Position numbers and translations under genes: made by a program
The notes under the pieces: generated by a model
Databases searched by the model: none
Told to the model about the DNA's origin: nothing
The model's input: only the letters and a program-made list of their open reading frames with translations
Source of the DNA: Symsagittifera roscoffensis
Taxonomy: Eukaryota > Xenacoelomorpha > Acoela > Convolutidae
Direction of reading: 5' to 3'
DNA: 60,000 nucleotides
Assembly (NCBI RefSeq): GCF_963678635.1
Contig: NC_087066.1
Coordinates: forward strand, 48,977,581 to 49,037,580
Part shown: piece after piece, positions 32,645 through 43,510 of the stretch
Position numbering within the stretch: the first letter of the stretch is position 1
Layout of the letters: each line of letters begins with the position of its first letter

Positions 32645-33214
32645 ATGATAAATTTGACAAATTTTGAAATAAGAAAAATGAAATTAGAGGGAACTTGGTG
32701 TACTGAAGATATTGATATTGAGCATTTACAATTAAGAGTGTTTTCAACCGCAGAAAAAAACTCATTTTTCAAATTTAGTAATGAACGCTACGTCGTCTTC
32801 CTCGAAAGGGCAAAGGAAATTTCAAAGAAAGAATACGAGTTAATTTTCAAAGAACAATTTTATTTGAGTGAGCTTCAACAAATCTCTTGGTGCATTTCTA
32901 CAAAACAACAGTATGGTACTGTGAGCGATTTGAATTTTGCTGATTATGAAAACGTATTCGACTATTCCTTTGATTTTACCTCAAAAAGGGTTGATAAAGA
33001 CTTGGAGAGAAAAATCCGTCTATGTTTCAACAAGCTATCAAAATACAAAAAACTTCCGGTGGTTTATTTAATTATTTACCACCGTTATCTTAATGAGACT
33101 AAATGGTATTTGCAAGGTCACTTTTATTTCCACTGGCTTGAAATTCAGCAGGTTGGAGAGGTGTTGGAAAAAATAAATAATGAAATTGCAAAAAAGCAGA
33201 GTAACTCCTATTGA
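32645..33214 (+). CDS. Polinton protein of unknown function, 189 aa (unit 1)
   Basis: This is the first ORF of the left gene block, encoding 189 residues. I recognise no domain. It is rich in aromatic and charged residues with several predicted helices, ending KINNEIAKKQSNSY. It overlaps the next ORF by 35 nt, the tight packing typical of viral gene blocks. An alternative start is the Met 11 codons in (MKLEGTW). Relative to the unit 3 copy it differs at a Glu-Tyr versus Asp-Asn pair near residue 64. Confidence 0.65.
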   Translation: MINLTNFEIRKMKLEGTWCTEDIDIEHLQLRVFSTAEKNSFFKFSNERYVVFLERAKEISKKEYELIFKEQFYLSELQQISWCISTKQQYGTVSDLNFADYENVFDYSFDFTSKRVDKDLERKIRLCFNKLSKYKKLPVVYLIIYHRYLNETKWYLQGHFYFHWLEIQQVGEVLEKINNEIAKKQSNSY

Positions 33215-33614
33215 TTTGAAAATAATTCACGAAATTTATACGTCTTTGAAACAAACTTATCCTGATAATTCTAACCGACGCAACTATTTTCTAGCTGCAT
33301 GTTCTCTGTTTTTTGTTAGTTCTGATAACCTTAACTACGACATTTTAATTAAGTTGAGACCTTATGGTGGCTTGATTGGTATTGATAACTCTTCCTTGGA
33401 CAAATACTTGAAAAATTCCAAAATTTTACGATTGCACGCTATTTTGCACGATGCGGCCGGATTTATACACGAATTTTATCAACAGGGTCCCACGTACTGT
33501 TACATGTTGCCCTGGAACTGTAACAACAGCTTATTGGGACATTTGAGTGGAATAGCGTTCTGCCTTTTCATTAAGTTGAAAAAACCAGAAGTTTATCATT
33601 TACTAGAATGCTAG
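33180..33614 (+). CDS. Polinton protein of unknown function, 144 aa (unit 1)
   Basis: This 144-residue ORF overlaps both neighbours (35 nt before, 7 nt after). The core ILRLHAILHDAAGF and the following YCYMLPWNC and LLGHLSGIAF look like a compact conserved fold with possible His/Cys metal ligands. I cannot name the family. Its position next to the exonuclease-like gene is constant in units 1 and 3, where the protein is identical. Confidence 0.65.
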   Translation: MKLQKSRVTPIDLKIIHEIYTSLKQTYPDNSNRRNYFLAACSLFFVSSDNLNYDILIKLRPYGGLIGIDNSSLDKYLKNSKILRLHAILHDAAGFIHEFYQQGPTYCYMLPWNCNNSLLGHLSGIAFCLFIKLKKPEVYHLLEC

Positions 33615-34177
33615 GCGAGAGATCAGTTGTGCTTGACGTGGAAGGCTTTCGTTACAAGAAAAACGCCTTTGTGGTTAAAGAATTAGCAATAACAACTTCA
33701 GACTACAGCGATCGACTCATTTTCCTACCTCCAGTGAATTTCAATATACTACCAAAGCTTGAACAAAAAGCTTACAACTGGTTAACAAATTATTTACACG
33801 GTCTCCATTGGGAAAACGGTGATTATCTTTACATAAACTTGAATCAAATACTTCAGAGTTTTGTGCTGAGAAATCCCGGTGCCGTTTTTTACGCTAAAGG
33901 AAAAGAAAAGACAGAATTTTTGGCCAAGTACTTGGACCGAAAGATTGAAAACCTAGATGATTTGGGCTGTCCTCGGGTTGAAAACTTATATTTTAAAAAT
34001 TATCCAAGTTGCAATAAACATATTCCACATTACAACTCCAGGAATCATTGTGCCCTGAAGAAAACCAAGGTTTTTTATGATTGGTTGAAAAATGAACAAC
34101 AGCGAGAGATCAGCGAAAGTGGAGACATACCTATCACCAAATTCAATGCTTTGTGCGTGGATGACTCCAGAGGGTGA
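33608..34177 (+). CDS. DEDD exonuclease-like Polinton protein (unit 1)
   Basis: This 189-residue ORF has VVLDVEGFRYKKNAF near its N-terminus, with an Asp-x-Glu pair like exonuclease motif I. It also has VFYAKGKEKTEFL in the middle and a late NHCALKKTKVFYDWL that could supply the His of a DEDDh site. This arrangement suggests a DnaQ-like 3'-5' exonuclease fold, perhaps helping DNA replication or repair. The assignment rests on motif pattern only and the other acidic residues are not certain. Unit 3 differs by one Phe-to-Tyr near residue 14. Confidence 0.5.
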   Translation: MLGERSVVLDVEGFRYKKNAFVVKELAITTSDYSDRLIFLPPVNFNILPKLEQKAYNWLTNYLHGLHWENGDYLYINLNQILQSFVLRNPGAVFYAKGKEKTEFLAKYLDRKIENLDDLGCPRVENLYFKNYPSCNKHIPHYNSRNHCALKKTKVFYDWLKNEQQREISESGDIPITKFNALCVDDSRG

Positions 34178-34433
34178 TATTAAAATTTCATTAACGAGAA
34201 TAGAGCGTATTGATTGTAGTGGCCAAATTGTTCAGAGGAAGGAGCAAATAATAATTTCCGAAGAAAAGTTGTCTACGTTGAAGAGGTTTTTTCCAGTTAT
34301 TGATCAATTTGTATACTTCCAGAGATTCAAGTTTATCAGAAATGTTAGCCAGCAAGCGAGGAGTATATCTTCCCGAACTAGTCTTAGTACCCAAACGTCA
34401 GCCAGGAGTTCAGATGGATCTAAACAGCAGTGA
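34146..34433 (+). CDS. Small Polinton protein, 95 aa (unit 1)
   Basis: The start at 34146 (MLCAWMTPEGDIK) overlaps the previous stop by 32 nt; a second Met is 5 codons in. The sequence has alternating strands (DIKISLTRIERID, KEQIIISEEKL), then a helix (LSTLKRFFPVIDQF) and a Ser/Gln tail. The strand-strand-helix layout recalls small ssDNA-binding PC4-like proteins, but that is tentative. Confidence 0.5.
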   Translation: MLCAWMTPEGDIKISLTRIERIDCSGQIVQRKEQIIISEEKLSTLKRFFPVIDQFVYFQRFKFIRNVSQQARSISSRTSLSTQTSARSSDGSKQQ

Positions 34434-34593
34434 ATTGCCAGATGAGATTAAGACGATTGTGAAAGAGGATACTGTGAAGATAATGTACTACAAAAAAACT
34501 GCAAATATCCCAGCAAACTTTGTTTTAGAAATGCATGACATAAATGATAGAGATTTCACACATTATGAAATTTTTTACTGTTCTCAAAAGTAA
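34342..34593 (+). CDS. Small Polinton ORF, 83 aa (unit 1)
   Basis: Starts at MLASKRGVYLPE and overlaps the preceding gene by 92 nt in another frame. The second half is acidic (ELPDEIKTIVKEDTVKIMYY). No family is recognised. It is unchanged in unit 3. It may instead start at Met 34414. Confidence 0.45.
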   Translation: MLASKRGVYLPELVLVPKRQPGVQMDLNSSELPDEIKTIVKEDTVKIMYYKKTANIPANFVLEMHDINDRDFTHYEIFYCSQK

Positions 34594-34665
34594 TTTAATT
34601 TTTTACAAGCTTCATTCACAGAGAGAAAAAGTCTAACACAGTCTGTAGAATAAATAGTTTCTCAA

Positions 34666-34950
34666 ATGTCAGAAGCAACAACAGCAGTAGATGAACCTGA
34701 CGCAACATTAGTAACAGAGTTTGTTTATAACGAGACAAACAGTGAAAAAAAATCATGGAAGTTTTGTAACAATGTAACTTTGCCAAGGTCTGAAGTAGTT
34801 TTTGTTGCGCAAATGGTAGTAATTCTAATTTTACTAACTTTCTGCATTCTCAAACTTTCTTTCACTAAATTAAGTTGCGAAGAAACGTCAGTTTGGTTCT
34901 CGATTTTATCAGGCTTGGTTGGTTACGTACTACCAAACCCAAGAATATGA
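34666..34950 (+). CDS. Polinton small membrane protein (unit 1)
   Basis: This 94-residue protein has an acidic N-terminus, the motif LPRSEVVFVAQ leading into a transmembrane helix (about residues 44-64), and a second hydrophobic end SILSGLVGYVLPNP. I know this pattern from a small conserved membrane protein found just ahead of the packaging ATPase in Polintons. A virion membrane or entry-associated role is possible but unproven. Its stop overlaps the ATPase start (ATGA at 34947). Confidence 0.75.
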   Translation: MSEATTAVDEPDATLVTEFVYNETNSEKKSWKFCNNVTLPRSEVVFVAQMVVILILLTFCILKLSFTKLSCEETSVWFSILSGLVGYVLPNPRI

Positions 34951-35573
34951 ATAAAGTGATTGATACTTCGACAAGAATTTTTATGGCGATAGTGGGACCT
35001 TCAGGATCCGGGAAAACTGAGTTAATTTTGAAACTTCTGATGGGAAATACTTTTTACCCTAAATTTGGAACCGTTCTATATCTTTACAAATAGATGCAAC
35101 CTGCATTCTCAGAAAAAGTGTCTCCTCGCGAAATGAACGTGGAGTTCATGAAATTCTATGGATTCGAATCTGTGAGAAAATTAGAAAATGTTCTTCTAGT
35201 TTTCGATGATTCATATGAAGACATCTATAATGACAAGGAATTTGTTACGTTAGCGACAGCGGGTAGACATAGAGGGATAGATGTAATATATGTTAAGCAT
35301 AACTTGTTTCAACAAAGTCGATGGTCGCGTACGATTGATTTGAACACTTCACACATCATTCTGTTCAAATCGCCTCGCGACGTTCAGCAACTAGATCTTT
35401 TAGGAAGACAATTGAATGTATCAAAATTTTTGAGAAACTGTTACGAATTAGCTACCAGAGACTCTTTTGGACATCTTCTAATCGACTTGGAGCCCCGTAC
35501 ATCAGATTGTTTGAGATATTGTTCAAATATCACACGACCTGGGCCAACAGTTTTTTTATTTACCCTTATCTGA
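34947..35573 (+). pseudogene. Polinton FtsK/HerA-type packaging ATPase, amber-interrupted (unit 1)
   Basis: The protein powers DNA packaging into capsids. The first segment (34947-35093) contains Walker A GPSGSGKT. A TAG at 35091-35093 then interrupts the frame, and the second segment (35094-35573) contains Walker B-like VLLVFDDS and the conserved TAGRHRGIDVIYVKHNLF region. The total length, about 208 codons, is normal for the family, so only the stop is abnormal. It falls just after the strand-like VLYLYK where the family normally reads on. Unit 3 has the same TAG, so it arose before the duplication. Unless TAG is read through, the enzyme is dead. Confidence 0.88.
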
Positions 35574-37426
35574 AGCAGAAACTACTCCAATCACAAATGA
35601 AAAAGACAGGCGACTCATTCTGAAAAATCAACCTCACCCACAACACACTCAAAAACTTTATTTACTCGTCAAATGAAAATCATGAAGCCACTACGCCGAT
35701 GTAAAATTGACCAAAACCTATGAAGCCTAAAAATGAAATTAAAAAAAGTCGAAAGAGAAAAAAATGAAAAAAGAGGCTATAAGAGGCCGATAAGGCAATA
35801 TAATATAAGCCAAAACCTATCAAGCCGAAAAACAGGAAAAAGGCAGAAAAAACGTTATCATGAAAAACTTGAAATATTATTCTCAAGTTCATTAAAATTA
35901 CAACCAGCAGAGGTAAATCAGAACACTTAAACCAACTATAAGGTAAAAAAAAAACATTTCTAAAAAATGGCAACTATTCCGACAAAACATGAGCAGACTA
36001 TAATAAGCCGACAATTTTATGAAACCGACTATTTCCAGTTTCGAAAAAATCCTGTCAGATTCGAGCACAGTTCGACGTCTTGCAGCAACGACAAAATTCT
36101 AATTAAACCGCCATTTAAATTGCAGACATTCTCGAAACATCTGTTTTCGGGCATTCCATCAGAACAGACATGCCAACTGGTTCAACTAATTTTGGCAAAC
36201 TAGCTGTTACACCGAAAAAAGTCTATCTTCCGATTTGATAACGCTTGCTAATCGCAAGCGTAAAGACAATTAATGATTGACACTTTTTGATTGAAATTGA
36301 ACTAATTTGAGAAAAGTGCATCAATATGTAAACCTTTTATTACGCTAGGAAATCTGAAATTTAAAATCCATATTAAAAACTTTAAATTTATGCTGTTCGA
36401 TTGTAGAGTTTGTCTTCCTTTTAACAAAAGGAATGAACTGAACTTAAGAAGAATTGAACAATCAAACAGCAAAAAATCACAAATGAGCATCAACAAACTT
36501 TACTTTTCCTAGAAAATCAAAAAAAAAAAATAAACACGACCAATATTGTCATTTCTAATATTTCCCGTAAGCTTCGAAATATTTCCAAATAGCGTCCAGT
36601 CATTCTTCAACACACTAATTATTCCTTGAAGCACATTCAAAAAATTTAAACCATGCGATGGAATCATTTGTCAAAAACCGAGCTTTATTTCTGTCATACA
36701 TTTTCGCTTTCTTGTGACTGAGAGACGACTGGGAAAAAAATCTTACCTGGAATTGTACATCACATTTTTTTTCTCGAAAAAAGCAAGATTTTTTGGAGCT
36801 CCATTACCTGCAGTACAACACGAACAGATCAAAATAAATCAAATTATAGTAGAAATTGCTTCAATTGCAGAAAAACTCCGATATGTGGCTACTAGGCCGA
36901 CAAAAATCAAGAAGCCTAATGACAGGCCGACAGTTTTTCTCTCAAGGAAATCTGTCAACTTCAAAAAACAAAAATACTGTTCCGACTTAATGGAGCTTGC
37001 TCATTGCAAGCGTGCGACACAGTACATGCTGAGCTTTGCAAAACAAGCAATAAAACACCAAAAATTACCTTTAAAAAGGTTTTTAAGAAAAAAGTGAAAA
37101 CAGGAAAGGAAAATTAAGAACAAGCCTTGAAAAATAAATTTTTGGTTTGTGTAAGAATTTAATCCCCGTACTGGAAAACGAGAACCTCGAAACTTCCCAT
37201 TATCGATGACTAGCAAACATAGCCAACTGAAAGTTCGAAACGAGTAATTAGCGCAAGGAAACTGAAAAAAAAAACGACTTGCTTTTTTTTTTTAAAAAAT
37301 CTTCAACTTTCGAATCGCCAAGAAAAAATAGGTGGCCTTCAAGCTCTTTGAATTTGTAAAAAAAAATTTATGGTGGACACTTTTACGTTAAAAAAAGTTT
37401 GAGAAAAATGGATCAAATGTAAAACT

Positions 37427-38950
37427 TTCATTTCGTTGGGAAATCTGATAATTAATTTCTATTTTCGAAATGTTAACACTTTTGGTGTTCGATAGTGAAG
37501 TTTGACTTCCTTTATCAATAGAAATGCACAAAACTTAAAATGAAATCACAAATCAAACCGATAAAAATCAAAATTGAGCGTGAACAAATTTTAAGACTTT
37601 TTCCTGAAAAAAAAAAATCAGCAAGACATATATTAGAGCACTCACTACGTTCATTACTATCAATCAGTGGCCACCAATAACGAAAAGTCAACATGGGTTA
37701 TTAAATTTTCAATATCATACACCAAGGGACTAGCAATTGGGCACAACTCTTTCCAAATTGTGTTGGAAAAAGTACATTCAAATTATAGCTCCACGCTCGC
37801 TAGCTTGCTCTTGTAAATGACTAGCAAGCCCTTTGAACCAAAAAAATGAACGTCAAATTGATTAAAAATTGAAATCTGTATTAAGTCGCTTTGAAAAATT
37901 TTATATTGGTTTTAATATATTAATTCGATTGGCGATGAAAAAAAAAAGATGTCTAGATAAGCTCCAGTAATGAAACAATGAAAATGTTTAGCTGAGCTTT
38001 AATAACACTAAGTATTTCGAAATTAAAAGAAATTATAGCTGTGCTCGATTTGCAAAAAGATTGTTTCAAACGTTGTTCCAGCAAAGAAACTTTCGAGAAA
38101 AAAAATATATTAATTTGGATAACTTTGATCAATTCATTGAAAATTACTTCGAAAATCTTTAAACAAAATAATTTTCATTAACTTCAATAACTTTCATTTC
38201 GTTGGGAAATCTGATAATTAATTTCTATTTTCGAAATGTTAACACTTTTGGTGTTCGATAGTGAAGTTTGACTTCCTTTATCAATAGAAATGCACAAAAC
38301 TTAAAATGAAATCACAAATCAAACCGATAAAAATCAAAATTGAGCGTGAACAAATTTTAAGACTTTTTCCTGAAAAAAAAAATCAGCAAGACATATATTA
38401 GAGCACTCACTACGTTCATTACTATCAATCAGTGGCCACCAATAACGAAAAGTCAACATGGGTTATTAAATTTTCAATACCATACACCAAGGGACTAGCA
38501 ATTGGGCACAACTCTTTCCAAATTGTGTTGGAAAAAGTACATTCAAATTATAGCTCCATGCTCGCTAGCTTGCTCTTGTAAATGACTAGCAAGCCCTTTG
38601 AACCAAAAAAATGAACGTCAAATTGATTAAAAATTGAAATCTGTATTGAGTCGCTTTGAAAAATTTTATATTGGTTTTAATATATTAATTCGATTGGCGA
38701 TGAAAAAAAAAGATGTCTAGATAAGCTCCAGTAATGAAACAATGAAAATGTTTAGCTGAGCTTTAATAACACTAAGTATTTCGAAATTAAAAGAAATTAT
38801 AGCCTTGCTCGATTTGCAAAAAGATTGTTTCAAACGTTGTTCCAGCAAAGAAACTTTCGAAAAAAAAATATATTAATTTGGATAACTTTGATCAATTCAT
38901 TGAAAATTACTTTGAAAATCTTAAAACAAAATAATTGTTATTTTTAAGTT
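37427..38950. repeat. 764-bp direct duplication inside unit 2
   Basis: Same pair of TTCATTTCGTTGGG-initiated blocks as in unit 1 (starts 37427 and 38193). Confidence 0.88.
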
Positions 38951-39820
38951 TAAAACAACAAGTGCAATAAAAAAATTTACCCAAGCAAATTACTCGAGCG
39001 ACAGAAAAACTATACAGTTCGTAAAGTGTCTTGAAAGATTAATTGCCTCGCAATACTTTGGTTGAGTACAATGGTTGAAGCTTCAAAACAAATCCGACCG
39101 ACTCATAGCCTGACTTAATGCACAAAGAAAGATGGCTTTATAGACAAGCTATTTACGCCATAAAATGCTACGTTTTCTTGTTTGTTTTGATAGCTTGGGA
39201 TGTATCGCGAGATATTGTAAAACGTTTTGACTGCTTGAAAATCTGCACCATAACTTGAAGTGTTTCAACAAGCTAATCAAGCAAAAAACTTGAAAACTTT
39301 TCATATTCCTATGATCGCTTGATACGCTAAGCACAAAGAAAACCTATTGACTTGATGAACATTATAAACCTTTCAAGTTCAGTTATAGCTTTAAGCGCTG
39401 CGCAAAATATCGAAAGTTTTTAGCAAACATTCCAAGCGACGAAACTTAGCTTTTCTCAGCGAATTATTAATTATTTAACCGATAAAACTTTGGAAGATTT
39501 CAATTCTCAGAAAGACTCCAAATTTTTATAACTTAAATCGCCTTGCGAAAAACTCGATTTTGAAAACAAGCGCTGATACTTCGAATTAGTCATAGTTTTT
39601 TATAGCAGAAAGACTATGGTTTTTCTTTGCAAGCTCAACGAGCGGTAACATTTGAAAACAGTTCAAATCATTTCAAAACGAGAAATATTTAAAATAAAAA
39701 ATTCTACGCAAGCTATTCAACCTAAGAAAGCCAAAATACTTCACTTAATATCATAGCTTAAATCGGTAACTTAAACTACTGTAAGCAAACTGATCAAGCG
39801 ACGAACTTCAAACTATATCA

Positions 39821-40128
39821 GACATAGAGGGATAGATGTAATATATGTTAAGCATAACTTGTTTCAACAAAGTCGATGGTCGCGTACGATTGATTTGAAC
39901 ACTTCACACATCATTCTGTTCAAATCGCCTCGCGACGTTCAGCAACTAGATCTTTTAGGAAGACAATTGAATGTATCAAAATTTTTGAGAAACTGTTACG
40001 AATTAGCTACCAGAGACTCTTTTGGACATCTTCTAATCGACTTGGAGCCCCGTACATCAGATTGTTTGAGATATTGTTCAAATATCACACGACCTGGGCC
40101 AACAGTTTTTTTATTTACCCTTATCTGA
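39821..40128 (+). pseudogene. Packaging ATPase C-terminal fragment (unit 2)
   Basis: Only the last 100 codons or so remain, from HRGIDVIYVKHNLF to the stop, fused at the left to non-coding flank. Walker A and Walker B are lost. The sequence has the GAC-GTT codon pair of unit 1, not the GAC-ATT of unit 3. Confidence 0.9.
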
Positions 40129-41982
40129 AGCAGAAACTACTCCAATCACAAATGAAAAAGACAGGCGACTCATTCTGAAAAATCAACCTCACCCACAACA
40201 CACTCAAAAACTTTATTTACTCGTCAAATGAAAATCATGAAGCCACTACGCCGATGTAAAATTGACCAAAACCTATGAAGCCTAAAAATGAAATTAAAAA
40301 AAGTCGAAAGAGAAAAAAATGAAAAAAGAGGCTATAAGAGGCCGATAAGGCAATATAATATAAGCCAAAACCTATCAAGCCGAAAAACAGGAAAAAGGCA
40401 GAAAAAACGTTATCATGAAAAACTTGAAATATTATTCTCAAGTTCATTAAAATTACAACCAGCAGAGGTAAATCAGAACACTTAAACCAACTATAAGGTA
40501 AAAAAAAAAACATTTCTAAAAAATGGCAACTATTCCGACAAAACATGAGCAGACTATAATAAGCCGACAATTTTATGAAACCGACTATTTCCAGTTTCGA
40601 AAAAATCCTGTCAGATTCGAGCACAGTTCGACGTCTTGCAGCAACGACAAAATTCTAATTAAACCGCCATTTAAATTGCAGACATTCTCGAAACATCTGT
40701 TTTCGGGCATTCCATCAGAACAGACATGCCAACTGGTTCAACTAATTTTGGCAAACTAGCTGTTACACCGAAAAAAGTCTATCTTCCGATTTGATAACGC
40801 TTGCTAATCGCAAGCGTAAAGACAATTAATGATTGACACTTTTTGATTGAAATTGAACTAATTTGAGAAAAGTGCATCAATATGTAAACCTTTTATTACG
40901 CTAGGAAATCTGAAATTTAAAATCCATATTAAAAACTTTAAATTTATGCTGTTCGATTGTAGAGTTTGTCTTCCTTTTAACAAAAGGAATGAACTGAACT
41001 TAAGAAGAATTGAACAATCAAACAGCAAAAAATCACAAATGAGCATCAACAAACTTTACTTTTCCTAGAAAATCAAAAAAAAAAAATAAACACGACCAAT
41101 ATTGTCATTTCTAATATTTCCCGTAAGCTTCGAAATATTTCCAAATAGCGTCCAGTCATTCTTCAACACACTAATTATTCCTTGAAGCACATTCAAAAAA
41201 TTTAAACCATGCGATGGAATCATTTGTCAAAAACCGAGCTTTATTTCTGTCATACATTTTCGCTTTCTTGTGACTGAGAGACGACTGGGAAAAAAATCTT
41301 ACCTGGAATTGTACATCACATTTTTTTTCTCGAAAAAAGCAAGATTTTTTGGAGCTCCATTACCTGCAGTACAACACGAACAGATCAAAATAAATCAAAT
41401 TATAGTAGAAATTGCTTCAATTGCAGAAAAACTCCGATATGTGGCTACTAGGCCGACAAAAATCAAGAAGCCTAATGACAGGCCGACAGTTTTTCTCTCA
41501 AGGAAATCTGTCAACTTCAAAAAACAAAAATACTGTTCCGACTTAATGGAGCTTGCTCATTGCAAGCGTGCGACACAGTACATGCTGAGCTTTGCAAAAC
41601 AAGCAATAAAACACCAAAAATTACCTTTAAAAAGGTTTTTAAGAAAAAAGTGAAAACAGGAAAGGAAAATTAAGAACAAGCCTTGAAAAATAAATTTTTG
41701 GTTTGTGTAAGAATTTAATCCCCGTACTGGAAAACGAGAACCTCGAAACTTCCCATTATCGATGACTAGCAAACATAGCCAACTGAAAGTTCGAAACGAG
41801 TAATTAGCGCAAGGAAACTGAAAAAAAAAACGACTTGCTTTTTTTTTTTAAAAAATCTTCAACTTTCGAATCGCCAAGAAAAAATAGGTGGCCTTCAAGC
41901 TCTTTGAATTTGTAAAAAAAAATTTATGGTGGACACTTTTACGTTAAAAAAAGTTTGAGAAAAATGGATCAAATGTAAAACT

Positions 41983-43510
41983 TTCATTTCGTTGGGAAAT
42001 CTGATAATTAATTTCTATTTTCGAAATGTTAACACTTTTGGTGTTCGATAGTGAAGTTTGACTTCCTTTATCAATAGAAATGCACAAAACTTAAAATGAA
42101 ATCACAAATCAAACCGATAAAAATCAAAATTGAGCGTGAACAAATTTTAAGACTTTTTCCTGAAAAAAAAAAATCAGCAAGACATATATTAGAGCACTCA
42201 CTACGTTCATTACTATCAATCAGTGGCCACCAATAACGAAAAGTCAACATGGGTTATTAAATTTTCAATATCATACACCAAGGGACTAGCAATTGGGCAC
42301 AACTCTTTCCAAATTGTGTTGGAAAAAGTACATTCAAATTATAGCTCCACGCTCGCTAGCTTGCTCTTGTAAATGACTAGCAAGCCCTTTGAACCAAAAA
42401 AATGAACGTCAAATTGATTAAAAATTGAAATCTGTATTAAGTCGCTTTGAAAAATTTTATATTGGTTTTAATATATTAATTCGATTGGCGATGAAAAAAA
42501 AAAGATGTCTAGATAAGCTCCAGTAATGAAACAATGAAAATGTTTAGCTGAGCTTTAATAACACTAAGTATTTCGAAATTAAAAGAAATTATAGCTGTGC
42601 TCGATTTGCAAAAAGATTGTTTCAAACGTTGTTCCAGCAAAGAAACTTTCGAGAAAAAAAATATATTAATTTGGATAACTTTGATCAATTCATTGAAAAT
42701 TACTTCGAAAATCTTTAAACAAAATAATTTTCATTAACTTCAATAACTTTCATTTCGTTGGGAAATCTGATAATTAATTTCTATTTTCGAAATGTTAACA
42801 CTTTTGGTGTTCGATAGTGAAGTTTGACTTCCTTTATCAATAGAAATGCACAAAACTTAAAATGAAATCACAAATCAAACCGATAAAAATCAAAATTGAG
42901 CGTGAACAAATTTTAAGACTTTTTCCTGAAAAAAAAAATCAGCAAGACATATATTAGAGCACTCACTACGTTCATTACTATCAATCAGTGGCCACCAATA
43001 ACGAAAAGTCAACATGGGTTATTAAATTTTCAATACCATACACCAAGGGACTAGCAATTGGGCACAACTCTTTCCAAATTGTGTTGGAAAAAGTACATTC
43101 AAATTATAGCTCCATGCTCGCTAGCTTGCTCTTGTAAATGACTAGCAAGCCCTTTGAACCAAAAAAATGAACGTCAAATTGATTAAAAATTGAAATCTGT
43201 ATTGAGTCGCTTTGAAAAATTTTATATTGGTTTTAATATATTAATTCGATTGGCGATGAAAAAAAAAGATGTCTAGATAAGCTCCAGTAATGAAACAATG
43301 AAAATGTTTAGCTGAGCTTTAATAACACTAAGTATTTCGAAATTAAAAGAAATTATAGCCTTGCTCGATTTGCAAAAAGATTGTTTCAAACGTTGTTCCA
43401 GCAAAGAAACTTTCGAAAAAAAAATATATTAATTTGGATAACTTTGATCAATTCATTGAAAATTACTTTGAAAATCTTAAAACAAAATAATTGTTATTTT
43501 TAAGTTTAAA
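41983..43510. repeat. 764-bp direct duplication inside unit 3
   Basis: Blocks start at 41983 and 42749. Same structure as in units 1 and 2. Confidence 0.88.

Larger units (their letters stand above)
27551..35603. repeat. Tandem array unit 1 (8,053 bp)
   Basis: The unit starts with AGACAGGCGACTCATTC (27551) and ends at AATGAAAA (35603), where the same start word begins again. It contains repeat-rich flank (27551-32125), a 218-bp TIR element and the left Polinton gene block through the ATPase. The end falls three codons into the next Polinton gene, so the right breakpoint cut that gene. The unit is complete relative to unit 3 except for scattered substitutions and homopolymer lengths. Confidence 0.92.
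35604..40158. repeat. Tandem array unit 2 (4,555 bp, internally deleted)
   Basis: It begins with AGACAGGCGACTC (35604) and ends at the same junction (40158). It follows unit 1 up to 39820, matching 31762, then jumps to sequence matching 35266 onward. About 3.5 kb is deleted, with one base of microhomology. The deletion removes the 218-bp TIR element and every gene up to the middle of the ATPase. Confidence 0.92.

Noticed and set aside
34191-34394. Minus-strand ORFs inside the Polinton gene block (also 46801-47004, 48628-49080, 57999-58556)
   Set aside because: They lie opposite well-supported genes and carry no motif.
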